Shown piece by piece: positions 49,060-58,261 of a stretch of DNA of 64,000 nucleotides (within the stretch, counting starts at the first letter, position 1; each line of letters begins with the position of its first letter). The position numbers and the translations under genes were made by a program. The notes below the pieces were generated by a model, which was not told the DNA's origin, did not search any database, and saw only the letters and a program-made list of their open reading frames with translations. This DNA is from Cedecea lapagei (lineage in GTDB: Bacteria > Pseudomonadota > Gammaproteobacteria > Enterobacterales > Enterobacteriaceae): contig NZ_LR134201.1 in NCBI RefSeq assembly GCF_900635955.1, positions 3,410,001-3,474,000 on the forward strand. Reading direction: 5' to 3'.

Positions 49060-50760
49060 TTACAGTCCATCGTTAAGCTGGTCTAACACCCGGCGCAGCT
49101 CATCCCGCGCGGCGGCAATAATTCGCAGATCCTGGCGTTCCAGCGCTTGCTCAAATTGCGTAGCGTAATGATCGATAATCTGCCGTCTGTCCCCCAGCGT
49201 CTGCTCATAGCGCTTTGCCGCTTCGGCCACCAGCTGGCGATTTTCCGGCACATCCCGGGGATGCTGTTTGAGGGCATCCAGCTGCTTTAAGCGGTTTGCA
49301 ATATCTTCGGCGCTGAGCATGCCCGGCGATTTCTCGATCACCATTGTGGAAGCGGTTTGCTCGCCGTCGACTTTGCATTCCACTTCCAGGATGCCGTCGA
49401 GCGTATAGGTGAAACGCACGTCCACGCTAACTTCCCCCGCTTTGCGCGGTGGGATCGGAATCGACATGCTGTCCAGCCGCAGGTTGTCGCTTACTTTACG
49501 GGACTCCCCCTGGTAGACCTCAATATCGATCTGCCGCTGGTTGTCATTCATGGTGCTGAAGGTTTGCATCACGCTAACCGGCACAAAAGCGTTGCGTTCG
49601 ATCAGCGGGGAGAAAAAGCCTTCTTCCACTCTCTCACCGTTACGACGCGATACGGCAATGCCCAGTGAATATGGCATCACGTCGGTGAGCACCACATCGT
49701 CCAGCGCTTTGTCTTCGGCGATAAGCCCGGCCTGCACGCCGGCGCCCAGCGCCACCACTTCGTCAGGATTCAGTTCATTGCGCGGGAAGCGCCCAAACAT
49801 GCGGGTCACCAGCTGGCGCACCAGCGGCATACGGGTTGCGCCGCCGACCAGAATAACGTGGTCGAGTTGCGCAACGTCAAACTGGGCATCCTGCAGCGCC
49901 TGAACCACCGGCTTTTTCAGGCGGGACAGCAGCGTGCTGCAGCAGGCCTGGAAAGCCTCTTCGGTCAGTTCCCAGCTATATTCCTCCCCACCATAAGCCA
50001 GCCTGGCATTTGCTTTGTCCTGGCTGCTGAGCTGCTGTTTCAGTGATTCGGCCTGGCGGGTCAGTTCTGCGGCAAAAGTCGGGTCATCGAGCGTGAGCAG
50101 GGGATAGCGGCTCAGCATCCACTGGCGCAGGACTTCGGTAAAATCATCGCCACCCAGCCAGGCGTCTCCGCTGCTGGCGCGAACTTCAATCACGCCCTCG
50201 AACATATCGACGATAGAGACATCAAAGGTGCCACCGCCCAGGTCGAAAACCAGGAATTTTTGCTCACGGCTGTCGGCCAGCCCATAGGCCAGCGCGGCCG
50301 CCGTGGGCTCATTGAGAAGGCGCTCAACTTCCAGCCCGGCCATTTGCCCTGCTGCCTGAACCGCTTTGCGCTGGGTATCGTTGAAATAAGCCGGCACGGT
50401 AATGGCCGCGCGCGTGATGCTGCAGCCAAGCGCCACTTCGGCATCCGCTTTTAATTTTCTCAGCACCAGGGCGGAAAGCTCTTCGGCACGAAATGACTGC
50501 GGGCCGAGCGTGAAAACTTTGTCGGTGCCCATATAGCGCTTAAAGCTGGCAACCGTCAGGTGTGGATGGCTCACCAGCCGCGCCTTTGCCGCCTCGCCAA
50601 CCAGAAGATGTCCTTCATCGTCCAGCCCGACAACGGAAGGCGTTAAGCGCCGATCTTGTTGACCCAATACCAATGACGCCCTTCCCTCGCCAAACCAGGA
50701 AACAGCGCTATTGGAAGTGCCGAGGTCGATGCCAATAATGGGTGAAATATGTCCTGTCAT
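49060..50760 (-). CDS. hscC: Hsp70-family chaperone HscC
   Basis: HscC is a specialised Hsp70. From MTGHISPIIGIDLGTSNSAV it has 566 residues, close to 556 in E. coli and shorter than DnaK (about 640) because the C-terminal lid is reduced. The ATPase domain has IGIDLGTSNS, VPAYFNDTQRKAV, FDLGGGTFDVS and VGGATRMP; the substrate-binding domain begins about residue 385 (PYSLGIAV). AGGGAT lies 7 bp before the ATG. The membrane J-protein gene follows at once. In E. coli hscC lies elsewhere, so this location is a rearrangement or transfer. Confidence 0.93.
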   Translation of the reverse strand: MTGHISPIIGIDLGTSNSAVSWFGEGRASLVLGQQDRRLTPSVVGLDDEGHLLVGEAAKARLVSHPHLTVASFKRYMGTDKVFTLGPQSFRAEELSALVLRKLKADAEVALGCSITRAAITVPAYFNDTQRKAVQAAGQMAGLEVERLLNEPTAAALAYGLADSREQKFLVFDLGGGTFDVSIVDMFEGVIEVRASSGDAWLGGDDFTEVLRQWMLSRYPLLTLDDPTFAAELTRQAESLKQQLSSQDKANARLAYGGEEYSWELTEEAFQACCSTLLSRLKKPVVQALQDAQFDVAQLDHVILVGGATRMPLVRQLVTRMFGRFPRNELNPDEVVALGAGVQAGLIAEDKALDDVVLTDVMPYSLGIAVSRRNGERVEEGFFSPLIERNAFVPVSVMQTFSTMNDNQRQIDIEVYQGESRKVSDNLRLDSMSIPIPPRKAGEVSVDVRFTYTLDGILEVECKVDGEQTASTMVIEKSPGMLSAEDIANRLKQLDALKQHPRDVPENRQLVAEAAKRYEQTLGDRRQIIDHYATQFEQALERQDLRIIAAARDELRRVLDQLNDGL

Positions 50761-51038
50761 TATTTTATCCCTGAAATTCTGAGGGTTATTCAGCGACCTT
50801 AATCCCGCTATTTCCATCCGGTTTTAAGGTCAACATGAAGTAATTAATACCGGGAGGTTACTTTTTTTGTCTATTAATCACTCACGCCCTGAACTGTTAC
50901 CGCCGAGAACTATTTATCGTATTTAAATACAGTTTTCTTTAATTACTTTGTTCGAGGCGCATTAAACGTTTATCCTTAACGATTCAGCCCGGTGCGAAAT
51001 TAATATTTGTTGGAAATATGTGACAAATGCTGCCGCAT

Positions 51039-51056
51039 TGTTAATTAAATGTATTT
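51039..51056 (+). promoter_or_regulatory. Candidate ArcA site upstream of cyoA
   Basis: TGTTAATTAAATGTATTT matches the ArcA consensus GTTAATTAAATGTTAAT closely in its first half. ArcA represses cyo at low oxygen in E. coli. It is about 200 bp upstream of the expected start, farther than usual. Confidence 0.5.
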
Positions 51057-51222
51057 CAAACGTATTGTTTATACCCATTTCCCCGGACTATTTCCGCAAG
51101 CATAGGTTTTCGTTATAACCTTATGGGCCCGCGTGCCAACGCTAGATTTTACAGTTTGTTGCATTCTGTGTGACATTGACGGCAGAACCCGGTAACACCC
51201 TACTGACACTGCGCCATTCATG

Positions 51223-51251
51223 TTTACAGTAATGTAACCTTACCGTAAAAT
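51223..51251 (+). promoter_or_regulatory. cyoABCDE promoter
   Basis: TTTACA (51223-51228) and TAAAAT (51246-51251) are exactly 17 bp apart, about 50 bp before cyoA. Confidence 0.75.
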
Positions 51252-51301
51252 GCCGGCACACTTTAAACGACAATAGAGCTCCCCGGAATTGAGGTCGTTA
51301 A

Positions 51302-52264
51302 ATGAGACTCAGGAAATACAATAAAAGTTTGGGATGGTTGTCATTAATCGCAGGCGCATTTTTACTTAGCGGCTGTGATTCTGCACTCCTGGATCCCAAA
51401 GGACAGATCGGACTGGAACAACGTTCATTGATACTGACGGCCATCGGCCTGATGTTGATTGTCGTTATCCCTGCAATTGCAATGGCTATTGGTTTTGCCT
51501 GGAAGTATCGGGCTTCAAACAAAGACGCCAAATACAGCCCAAACTGGTCGCACTCGAACAAGGTTGAAGCTGTCGTCTGGACGATTCCTATCCTTATCGT
51601 TATCTTCCTCGCGGTACTGACCTGGAAAACCACTCACTCTCTTGAACCTAGCCGTCCGCTGGATCATGAGACGAAGCCGGTGACCATCGAAGTTATCGCT
51701 ATGGACTGGAAATGGTTCTTCATCTATCCGGAGCAGGGTATCGCTACGGTGAATGAAATCGCCTTCCCGGCCAATACTCCTGTGGAATTCAAAATCACCT
51801 CTAACTCGGTGATGAACTCCTTCTTTATTCCGCGCCTGGGTAGCCAAATCTACGCAATGGCAGGTATGCAGACCAAACTGCACCTGATTGCAGATGAAGC
51901 CGGCACCTACGACGGTATTTCGTCAAACTACAGCGGTAAAGGCTTCTCCGGCATGAAGTTCAAGGCTATCGCCACGCCGGACATGGACACCTTTAACCAA
52001 TGGGTTGCTAAAGCGAAACAGTCTCCGGAAGTCATGAACGACATGGCAACCTACGAGAAACTGGCTGCGCCTAGCGAATACAACAAAGTCGAATACTTCT
52101 CCAGTGTTAAACCTGATTTGTTTAAAGACGTTATTAACAAATTCATGGGACACGGGAGCATGCACATGGCCAAGCCGGAAGGTGAACAGGCTTCCCATGA
52201 CGATATGAAAGGCATGGAAGGTATGGAAGGCATGGACATGAGTCACGCGGAAACCTCTCACTAA
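51302..52264 (+). CDS. cyoA: Cytochrome bo3 ubiquinol oxidase subunit II
   Basis: Subunit II of the main aerobic quinol oxidase. The 320-residue lipoprotein (315 in E. coli) has a signal peptide with lipobox LLSGC (C25), two membrane helices (about 43-65 and 88-110) and a periplasmic cupredoxin domain without the CuA ligands, as in quinol oxidases. The C-terminal tail is longer and methionine-rich (KGMEGMEGMEGMDMSH). First gene of cyoABCDE. Confidence 0.96.
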   Translation: MRLRKYNKSLGWLSLIAGAFLLSGCDSALLDPKGQIGLEQRSLILTAIGLMLIVVIPAIAMAIGFAWKYRASNKDAKYSPNWSHSNKVEAVVWTIPILIVIFLAVLTWKTTHSLEPSRPLDHETKPVTIEVIAMDWKWFFIYPEQGIATVNEIAFPANTPVEFKITSNSVMNSFFIPRLGSQIYAMAGMQTKLHLIADEAGTYDGISSNYSGKGFSGMKFKAIATPDMDTFNQWVAKAKQSPEVMNDMATYEKLAAPSEYNKVEYFSSVKPDLFKDVINKFMGHGSMHMAKPEGEQASHDDMKGMEGMEGMDMSHAETSH

Positions 52265-52283
52265 GGGGCCGAGGAATAATACG

Positions 52284-54275
52284 ATGTTCGGAAAACTTAC
52301 ACTGGATGCAATCCCGTACCATGAACCCATTGTCATGGTTACGGTTGCGGCAATCATCGTCGGGGGACTGGCGCTGCTTGCGGCTATCACTTACTTCGGT
52401 AAGTGGGAATATTTATGGAAAGAGTGGCTGACTTCCGTCGACCATAAACGCCTTGGCGTAATGTACGTTATCGTCGCTATCGTCATGCTGCTGCGCGGCT
52501 TTGCGGATGCGGTGATGATGCGTAGCCAGCAGGTGCTGGCTTCGGCGGGCGAAGCGGGCTTCCTGCCGCCTCACCACTACGATCAGATCTTTACCGCCCA
52601 CGGCGTTATCATGATCTTCTTCGTGGCGATGCCTTTTGTTATCGGCCTGATGAACCTGGTTGTGCCGCTGCAGATTGGCGCACGTGACGTTGCCTTCCCG
52701 TTCCTGAACAACCTGAGCTTCTGGTTCACCGTTGTCGGCGTAGTGCTGGTTAACCTGTCACTGGGCGTCGGCGAGTTCGCACAGACCGGCTGGGTGGCAT
52801 ATCCACCGCTATCGGGGATTGAGTACAGTCCGGGCGTCGGGGTCGACTACTGGATCTGGAGCCTCCAGCTCTCCGGTATCGGTACGACACTGACCGGTAT
52901 TAACTTCTTCGTGACCATTCTGAACATGCGTACCCCGGGTATGACTATGTTCAAAATGCCGGTGTTCACCTGGGCTTCGCTGTGTACTAACGTACTGATT
53001 ATTGCCGCGTTCCCAATCTTCACCGTGACCGTCGCACTACTGACCCTCGACCGCTACCTTGGCACCCATTTCTTTACCAACGATATGGGTGGCAACATGA
53101 TGATGTATATCAACCTCATCTGGGCGTGGGGCCACCCGGAAGTTTATATCCTGGTGCTGCCGGTGTTTGGTGTGTTCTCTGAGGTGGTTGCAACCTTCTC
53201 TAAAAAGCGTCTGTTCGGTTACACCTCTCTGGTGTGGGCGACCATCGCGATTACCGTTCTGTCGTTCATCGTTTGGCTGCACCACTTCTTCACCATGGGC
53301 AGCGGTGCAAACGTCAACGCCTTCTTCGGTATTGCCACCATGATTATCGCCATCCCGACCGGGGTGAAGATCTTCAACTGGCTGTTCACCATGTATCAGG
53401 GCCGCATCGTCTTTAACTCTGCGATGCTGTGGACCATTGGCTTCATCGTCACCTTCTCTATCGGTGGGATGACCGGTGTTCTGCTGGCGGTCCCGGGCGC
53501 GGACTTCGTGCTGCACAACAGCCTGTTCCTGATCGCCCACTTCCACAACGTTATCATCGGCGGCGTGGTCTTCGGTTGCTTCGCAGGTCTGACCTACTGG
53601 TGGCCAAAAGCGTTCGGCTTTACGCTGAACGAAACCTGGGGCAAACGCGCCTTCTGGTTCTGGATTATCGGCTTCTTCGTGGCGTTTATGCCGCTGTACG
53701 TGCTGGGCTTCATGGGCATGACCCGTCGTCTGAGCCAGCAGATCGATCCACAGTTCCACACCCTGCTGGTTGTTGCAGCCTGCGGTGCGGCGCTGATCGC
53801 TCTGGGCATTCTGTGCCAGCTGATTCAGTTCTACGTCTCTATCCGTGACCGCGAGCAGAACCGCGATCTGACCGGTGACCCATGGGGTGGCCGTACGCTG
53901 GAGTGGGCAACCTCTTCTCCGCCTCCGTTCTATAACTTCGCCCACCTGCCGCACGTTCACGAGCGTGATGCATTCTGGGAGATGAAAGAGAAAGGCGAAG
54001 CGTACAAGCAGCCTGCGCACTATGAAGAGATTCATATGCCGCGCAACAGCGCAGCCGGTATCATTATTGCAGCATTCAGCACCGTGTTTGGTTTTGCCAT
54101 GATCTGGCACATCTGGTGGCTGGCGATCGTTGGCTTTGCCGGCATCGTTATCACCTGGATTGCGAAAAGCTTCGACGAAGATGTGGATTACTATGTTCCG
54201 GTTGCTGAAGTCGAAAAACTGGAAAATCAGCATTTCGAAGAAATCAAAAAAGCAGGGCTGAAAAATGGCAACTGA
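52284..54275 (+). CDS. cyoB: Cytochrome bo3 ubiquinol oxidase subunit I
   Basis: The catalytic, proton-pumping subunit, 663 residues as in E. coli. H106 (FTAHGVIM) is a low-spin haem ligand; WGHPEVYILVLP holds the CuB histidine and its cross-linked tyrosine; WLHHFF holds two more CuB ligands; IAHFHNVI holds the haem o3 and low-spin haem ligands. About 15 helices. Its 3' end overlaps cyoC by 11 bp. Confidence 0.97.
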   Translation: MFGKLTLDAIPYHEPIVMVTVAAIIVGGLALLAAITYFGKWEYLWKEWLTSVDHKRLGVMYVIVAIVMLLRGFADAVMMRSQQVLASAGEAGFLPPHHYDQIFTAHGVIMIFFVAMPFVIGLMNLVVPLQIGARDVAFPFLNNLSFWFTVVGVVLVNLSLGVGEFAQTGWVAYPPLSGIEYSPGVGVDYWIWSLQLSGIGTTLTGINFFVTILNMRTPGMTMFKMPVFTWASLCTNVLIIAAFPIFTVTVALLTLDRYLGTHFFTNDMGGNMMMYINLIWAWGHPEVYILVLPVFGVFSEVVATFSKKRLFGYTSLVWATIAITVLSFIVWLHHFFTMGSGANVNAFFGIATMIIAIPTGVKIFNWLFTMYQGRIVFNSAMLWTIGFIVTFSIGGMTGVLLAVPGADFVLHNSLFLIAHFHNVIIGGVVFGCFAGLTYWWPKAFGFTLNETWGKRAFWFWIIGFFVAFMPLYVLGFMGMTRRLSQQIDPQFHTLLVVAACGAALIALGILCQLIQFYVSIRDREQNRDLTGDPWGGRTLEWATSSPPPFYNFAHLPHVHERDAFWEMKEKGEAYKQPAHYEEIHMPRNSAAGIIIAAFSTVFGFAMIWHIWWLAIVGFAGIVITWIAKSFDEDVDYYVPVAEVEKLENQHFEEIKKAGLKNGN

Positions 54276-54873
54276 GACTGTAAATAACGCCCACGCCACG
54301 GAGCATGGGCACCACGATGCGGGAACCAATAAGGTCTTTGGTTTCTGGATCTACCTGATGAGCGACTGCATTCTTTTCTGCTGCTTGTTCGCCACCTATG
54401 CCGTTCTGGTGAACGGCACCGCAGGCGGCCCGGCCGGGAAAGATATCTTCGAGCTACCGTTTGTCGCCGTTGAAACCGCCCTGCTGCTGGTGAGCTCCAT
54501 CACCTACGGCATGGCGATCATCGCCATGAACAAAGGCAACAAAAGCCAGGTTATCTCCTGGCTGGCGCTGACCTTCCTGTGCGGTGCAGGCTTCGTTGGG
54601 ATGGAAATCTATGAATTCCATCACCTGATTGCGGAAGGCTTCGGCCCGGATCGCAGCGGCTTCCTGTCAGCGTTCTTCGCGCTGGTCGGCACCCACGGTC
54701 TGCACGTCACTTCTGGTCTGGTGTGGATGGCATTCATGATGATTCATGTTTCCCGTCGCGGCCTGACCAACACCAACCGTGCGCGTCTGATGTGCCTGAG
54801 CCTGTTCTGGCACTTCCTTGACGTGGTGTGGATCTGTGTATTCTCCGTAGTCTATCTGATGGGGGCAATGTAA
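54265..54873 (+). CDS. cyoC: Cytochrome bo3 ubiquinol oxidase subunit III
   Basis: A 202-residue subunit III with five membrane helices; His-rich N-terminus (HATEHGHHDAG) and the conserved MEIYEFHHLI segment. It lacks the first two helices of mitochondrial COX3, as usual for this family. The start lies inside the end of cyoB, and TAATG joins it to cyoD. Confidence 0.96.
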   Translation: MATETVNNAHATEHGHHDAGTNKVFGFWIYLMSDCILFCCLFATYAVLVNGTAGGPAGKDIFELPFVAVETALLLVSSITYGMAIIAMNKGNKSQVISWLALTFLCGAGFVGMEIYEFHHLIAEGFGPDRSGFLSAFFALVGTHGLHVTSGLVWMAFMMIHVSRRGLTNTNRARLMCLSLFWHFLDVVWICVFSVVYLMGAM

Positions 54874-55202
54874 TGAGTCATTCAACTGAACATAGCGGCG
54901 CCCACCACGGTAGCGTGAAGACCTACATGACAGGTTTCATCCTGTCCATCATCCTGACGGCTATCCCGTTCTGGATTGTAATGGAAGGGACGGCCTCTCA
55001 CGGCACCATGCTTGCCGTGATCCTGGTGACTGCAGTTGTCCAGATTCTGGTGCACCTCGTGTGCTTCCTGCATCTGAACACCTCTTCGAGTGAGCGCTGG
55101 AACCTGGTGGCCTTTGCCTTTACGGTGCTGATTATTGCCATTCTGGTGGTCGGCTCGATCTGGATTATGTGGAACCTCAACCTGAACATGATGGTTCACT
55201 AA
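54873..55202 (+). CDS. cyoD: Cytochrome bo3 ubiquinol oxidase subunit IV
   Basis: Small subunit IV, 109 residues as in E. coli, starting MSHSTEHSGAHHGSVKTYMT, with three membrane helices; it helps assemble the CuB site. Its ATG shares one base with the cyoC stop (TAATG). Confidence 0.96.
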   Translation: MSHSTEHSGAHHGSVKTYMTGFILSIILTAIPFWIVMEGTASHGTMLAVILVTAVVQILVHLVCFLHLNTSSSERWNLVAFAFTVLIIAILVVGSIWIMWNLNLNMMVH

Positions 55203-55213
55203 GAGCGGCATGT

Positions 55214-56101
55214 ATGATTAAGCAATACCTGCAAGTAACGAAACCAGGAATTATTTTCGGTAATTTAATTTCTGTCATTGGGGGATTTTTACTGGCCTCG
55301 AAGGGCAGCATTAATTACCCGCTGTTCCTCTATACGCTGGTTGGCGTGTCACTGGTGGTCGCATCAGGTTGTGTTTATAACAACTTCATCGACCGCGACA
55401 TCGACCAGAAGATGGAGAGAACCAAGAATCGGGTGCTGGTAAAAGGCCTGATTTCACCGAAAATTTCGCTGGTGTACGCCACCTTGTTGGGTATTGCTGG
55501 CTTTATGCTGCTGTGGTTTGGCGCCAACCCGCTGGCGATGTGGCTGGCCGTGATGGGCTTTGTGGTGTATGTCGGGGTTTATAGCCTCTACATGAAACGC
55601 CACTCGGTCTACGGCACGCTGATTGGCAGCCTGTCCGGTGCGGCTCCGCCGGTTATCGGCTACTGTGCCGTGACCAACGAGTTCGACACCGGCGCCGCTA
55701 TCCTGCTGGCTATCTTTAGCCTGTGGCAGATGCCGCACTCGTACGCGATTGCCATCTTCCGCTTTAAAGATTACCAGGCTGCCAACATCCCGGTTCTGCC
55801 GGTGGTAAAAGGCATTTCCGTTGCCAAGAACCACATCACGCTGTACATCATCGCTTTTGCGGTGGCGACGCTGATGCTGTCCCTTGGCGGCTATGCCGGA
55901 TACAAATACCTGATCGTCGCCGCGGCGGTCAGCGTCTGGTGGCTGGGCATGGCGCTGCGAGGCTATAAAGTGGAAGACGATAAGGTCTGGGCGCGCAAGC
56001 TGTTCATCTTCTCTATCGTTGCCATTACCTCGCTCAGCGTGATGATGTCGGTCGACTTTATGGTGCCAGATTCACATAATCTGCTGACTTACGTCTGGTA
56101 A
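55214..56101 (+). CDS. cyoE: Protohaem IX farnesyltransferase (haem O synthase)
   Basis: CyoE attaches farnesyl to haem b to make haem O for the oxidase. The 295-residue UbiA-family protein starts MIKQYLQVTKPGIIFGNLIS; the ATG at 55210 four bases earlier stops after three codons. The prenyl-diphosphate/Mg motif NNFIDRDIDQKMERT and the second motif around YSLYMKRHS are intact. Last gene of the operon, ended by a terminator. Confidence 0.96.
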   Translation: MIKQYLQVTKPGIIFGNLISVIGGFLLASKGSINYPLFLYTLVGVSLVVASGCVYNNFIDRDIDQKMERTKNRVLVKGLISPKISLVYATLLGIAGFMLLWFGANPLAMWLAVMGFVVYVGVYSLYMKRHSVYGTLIGSLSGAAPPVIGYCAVTNEFDTGAAILLAIFSLWQMPHSYAIAIFRFKDYQAANIPVLPVVKGISVAKNHITLYIIAFAVATLMLSLGGYAGYKYLIVAAAVSVWWLGMALRGYKVEDDKVWARKLFIFSIVAITSLSVMMSVDFMVPDSHNLLTYVW

Positions 56102-56115
56102 GTTGCGAACAGTAT

Positions 56116-56141
56116 AAAAGGGCACCTCGGTGCCCTTTTTT
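56116..56141 (+). terminator. cyo operon terminator
   Basis: AAAAGGGCAC-CTCG-...GTGCCCTTTT, a 10-bp stem followed by further Ts, 15 bp after cyoE. Confidence 0.88.
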
Positions 56142-56248
56142 GTCAGTATCATCAAAGCATCCACGCTGTAATATCTGTTAAATAACTAACGATTTACCCT
56201 CCCCTGCCCTCGCACTACACTATGGCCGACTTTTTATCTGAGGTGGTA

Positions 56249-57613
56249 ATGAACGATTACAAAATGACGCCCGTCGAACTGCGAGCGACGTGGGGTTTAG
56301 GCACCGTGTTTTCCCTGCGTATGCTGGGTATGTTTATGGTCCTGCCGGTTCTTACCACCTGGGGCATGGCGCTGCAGGGCGCAAGCGAAGCGCTCATTGG
56401 CCTGGCGATTGGTATCTATGGCCTGGCGCAGGCCCTCTTCCAGATCCCGTTTGGGCTGCTTTCCGACCGCATTGGCCGCAAGCCGCTCATCGTCGGCGGG
56501 CTGGCCATCTTTGTGCTCGGCAGCGTTATCGCCGCCCTTAGCGACTCCATCTGGGGCATTATTTTAGGCCGCGCGCTGCAGGGCTCAGGCGCCATCGCCG
56601 CCGCAGTCATGGCCCTGCTCTCCGATTTGACCCGCGAACAGAACCGAACCAAAGCCATGGCCTTTATCGGCGTCAGCTTCGGCGTCACTTTCGCTATCGC
56701 CATGGTGCTTGGCCCGATTATCACTCAGGCGCTTGGCCTGCAGGCGCTGTTCTGGATGATCGCCGTCTTAGCCAGCTGCGGCATTCTGATTACCGTTTGG
56801 GTTGTACCGAATACCTCAACGCACGTGCTGAACCGTGAATCCGGGATGGTCAAAGGCTGCTTCCGCAAAGTGATCGCGGAGCCGAAGCTGCTGAAGCTGA
56901 ATTTCGGCATCATGTGCCTGCATATCATGCTGATGTCGACCTTTGTCGCCCTGCCGGGCCAGCTTGAGCAGGCAGGTTTTCCGGCGGCCCAGCACTGGAA
57001 AGTGTACCTCTGCACCATGCTGATTTCGTTTGTTTCGGTGGTGCCTTTTATCATTTATGCGGAAGTCAAACGCCGCATGAAGCACGTATTCGTTGGTTGC
57101 GTGGCGGTGTTGCTGATTGCCGAGATCGTCCTTTGGGGCGCAGGCCCGCATTTCTGGGACCTGGTGATTGGCGTGCAGCTGTTCTTCCTCGCGTTCAATC
57201 TGATGGAAGCTATTCTGCCTTCGCTTATCAGCAAAGAGTCGCCGGCGGGCTATAAAGGCACCGCTATGGGCATCTACTCCACCAGCCAGTTTATCGGCGT
57301 GGCTATCGGCGGGTCGCTCGGCGGCTGGCTGAACGGTCTGTTTGATTCACAAACCGTTTTCCTGGCGGGCGCATTGCTGGCAACGGTCTGGCTGTTGGTC
57401 AGCTGGACCATGCAGGAGCCACCGTACGTCAGCAGCCTGCGTATCGAGCTACCGGAAAGCAGCGTCAACGATGAAAGTTTGCGGGAAAGGCTGCTGGCTC
57501 AGCCGGGCGTCAGCGAAGCGAACATCATTCCGGAAGAACGCAGCGCGTACGTGAAAATCGACAGCAAGCTGACGAACAGGTATGAGGTTGAGCAGGTGGT
57601 GAAAGGGGCGTAA
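56249..57613 (+). CDS. yajR: Major facilitator transporter YajR
   Basis: A 454-residue (E. coli length) 12-helix MFS transporter with a C-terminal cytosolic ferredoxin-like YAM domain (about 390-454: SLRIELPESSVNDESLRERL). Motif A reads GLLSDRIGRKPLI. The start MNDYKMTPVELRATWG follows GAGGTGGTA; an in-frame ATG at 56222 is not needed. The substrate is unknown; the family includes drug exporters. It is convergent with yajQ. Confidence 0.94.
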   Translation: MNDYKMTPVELRATWGLGTVFSLRMLGMFMVLPVLTTWGMALQGASEALIGLAIGIYGLAQALFQIPFGLLSDRIGRKPLIVGGLAIFVLGSVIAALSDSIWGIILGRALQGSGAIAAAVMALLSDLTREQNRTKAMAFIGVSFGVTFAIAMVLGPIITQALGLQALFWMIAVLASCGILITVWVVPNTSTHVLNRESGMVKGCFRKVIAEPKLLKLNFGIMCLHIMLMSTFVALPGQLEQAGFPAAQHWKVYLCTMLISFVSVVPFIIYAEVKRRMKHVFVGCVAVLLIAEIVLWGAGPHFWDLVIGVQLFFLAFNLMEAILPSLISKESPAGYKGTAMGIYSTSQFIGVAIGGSLGGWLNGLFDSQTVFLAGALLATVWLLVSWTMQEPPYVSSLRIELPESSVNDESLRERLLAQPGVSEANIIPEERSAYVKIDSKLTNRYEVEQVVKGA

Positions 57614-57629
57614 ACGCCCCAAAAAAACG

Positions 57630-58121
57630 TCAGTCGCGGAAGTTCTTGAACTGGAACGGCTGCCCCAGATTGCCGCCGCGAATCAGCGCCATAACGGCCT
57701 GTAAATCATCGCGGGCTTTGCCCGTAACGCGGATCTCTTCGCCCTGGATCTGGGTCTGAACCTTAAGCTTGCTGTCTTTAATCAACTTAATGATTTTCTT
57801 GGCAACGCTTGCTTCAATACCCTGTTTCAGCTTAGCTTCCACGCTCCAGGTTTTGCCGCTGTGCACGAACTCTTCCGGCACATCAATAGAGCTGCCTTCG
57901 ATGCCGCGCTTAAGCAGCTTGGCACGCAGGATATCCAGCAGCTGGTTTACCTGGAAGTCAGATTCGCTGGCGACTTTGATGGTCTGATTTTTTTCATTCA
58001 GCTCAAAGCTTGCCGGCACGTTGCGGAAGTCAAAACGGGTAGCCAGCTCGCGCTCGGCGTTCTCTACCGCGTTGTTCACTTCCTGCAGGTCAATTTCAGA
58101 AACGATATCAAAAGATGGCAT
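57630..58121 (-). CDS. yajQ: YajQ family nucleotide-binding protein
   Basis: A 163-residue protein (E. coli length) of two ferredoxin-like repeats that binds nucleotides; homologues in Xanthomonas are cyclic-di-GMP effectors. It begins MPSFDIVSEIDLQEVNNAVE; the core FEFKNVPA-type FDFRNVPASFELN and the C-terminal GKARDDLQAVMALIRG are present. GGGAGAAAACAC precedes the start. It is divergent from panE. The cellular role in enterics is uncertain. Confidence 0.94.
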   Translation of the reverse strand: MPSFDIVSEIDLQEVNNAVENAERELATRFDFRNVPASFELNEKNQTIKVASESDFQVNQLLDILRAKLLKRGIEGSSIDVPEEFVHSGKTWSVEAKLKQGIEASVAKKIIKLIKDSKLKVQTQIQGEEIRVTGKARDDLQAVMALIRGGNLGQPFQFKNFRD

Positions 58122-58261
58122 GTGTTTTCTCCCTCTCTGGTTTGCGTTGCATAATACCCGCTGAGCAGCGCAAAACAACCTGTTAAAGAGCCGGAAATTC
58201 GATAACGCTATAATAGAAAGTAAGTTTAGCCTTCGCGAAGTCGGCGAATGGGGAGGCAACA

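Larger units (their letters stand above)
50761..51301. other. Divergent regulatory region between hscC and cyoA
   Basis: The 540 bp contain no supported gene. The cyo promoter lies at 51223-51251 and an ArcA-like site at 51039-51056. The hscC side (50818-50960) is A/T-rich without a clear promoter. Confidence 0.65.

Noticed and set aside
53037..54329. 430-codon open frame opposite cyoB
   Set aside because: Antisense shadow of the highly conserved oxidase subunit I.
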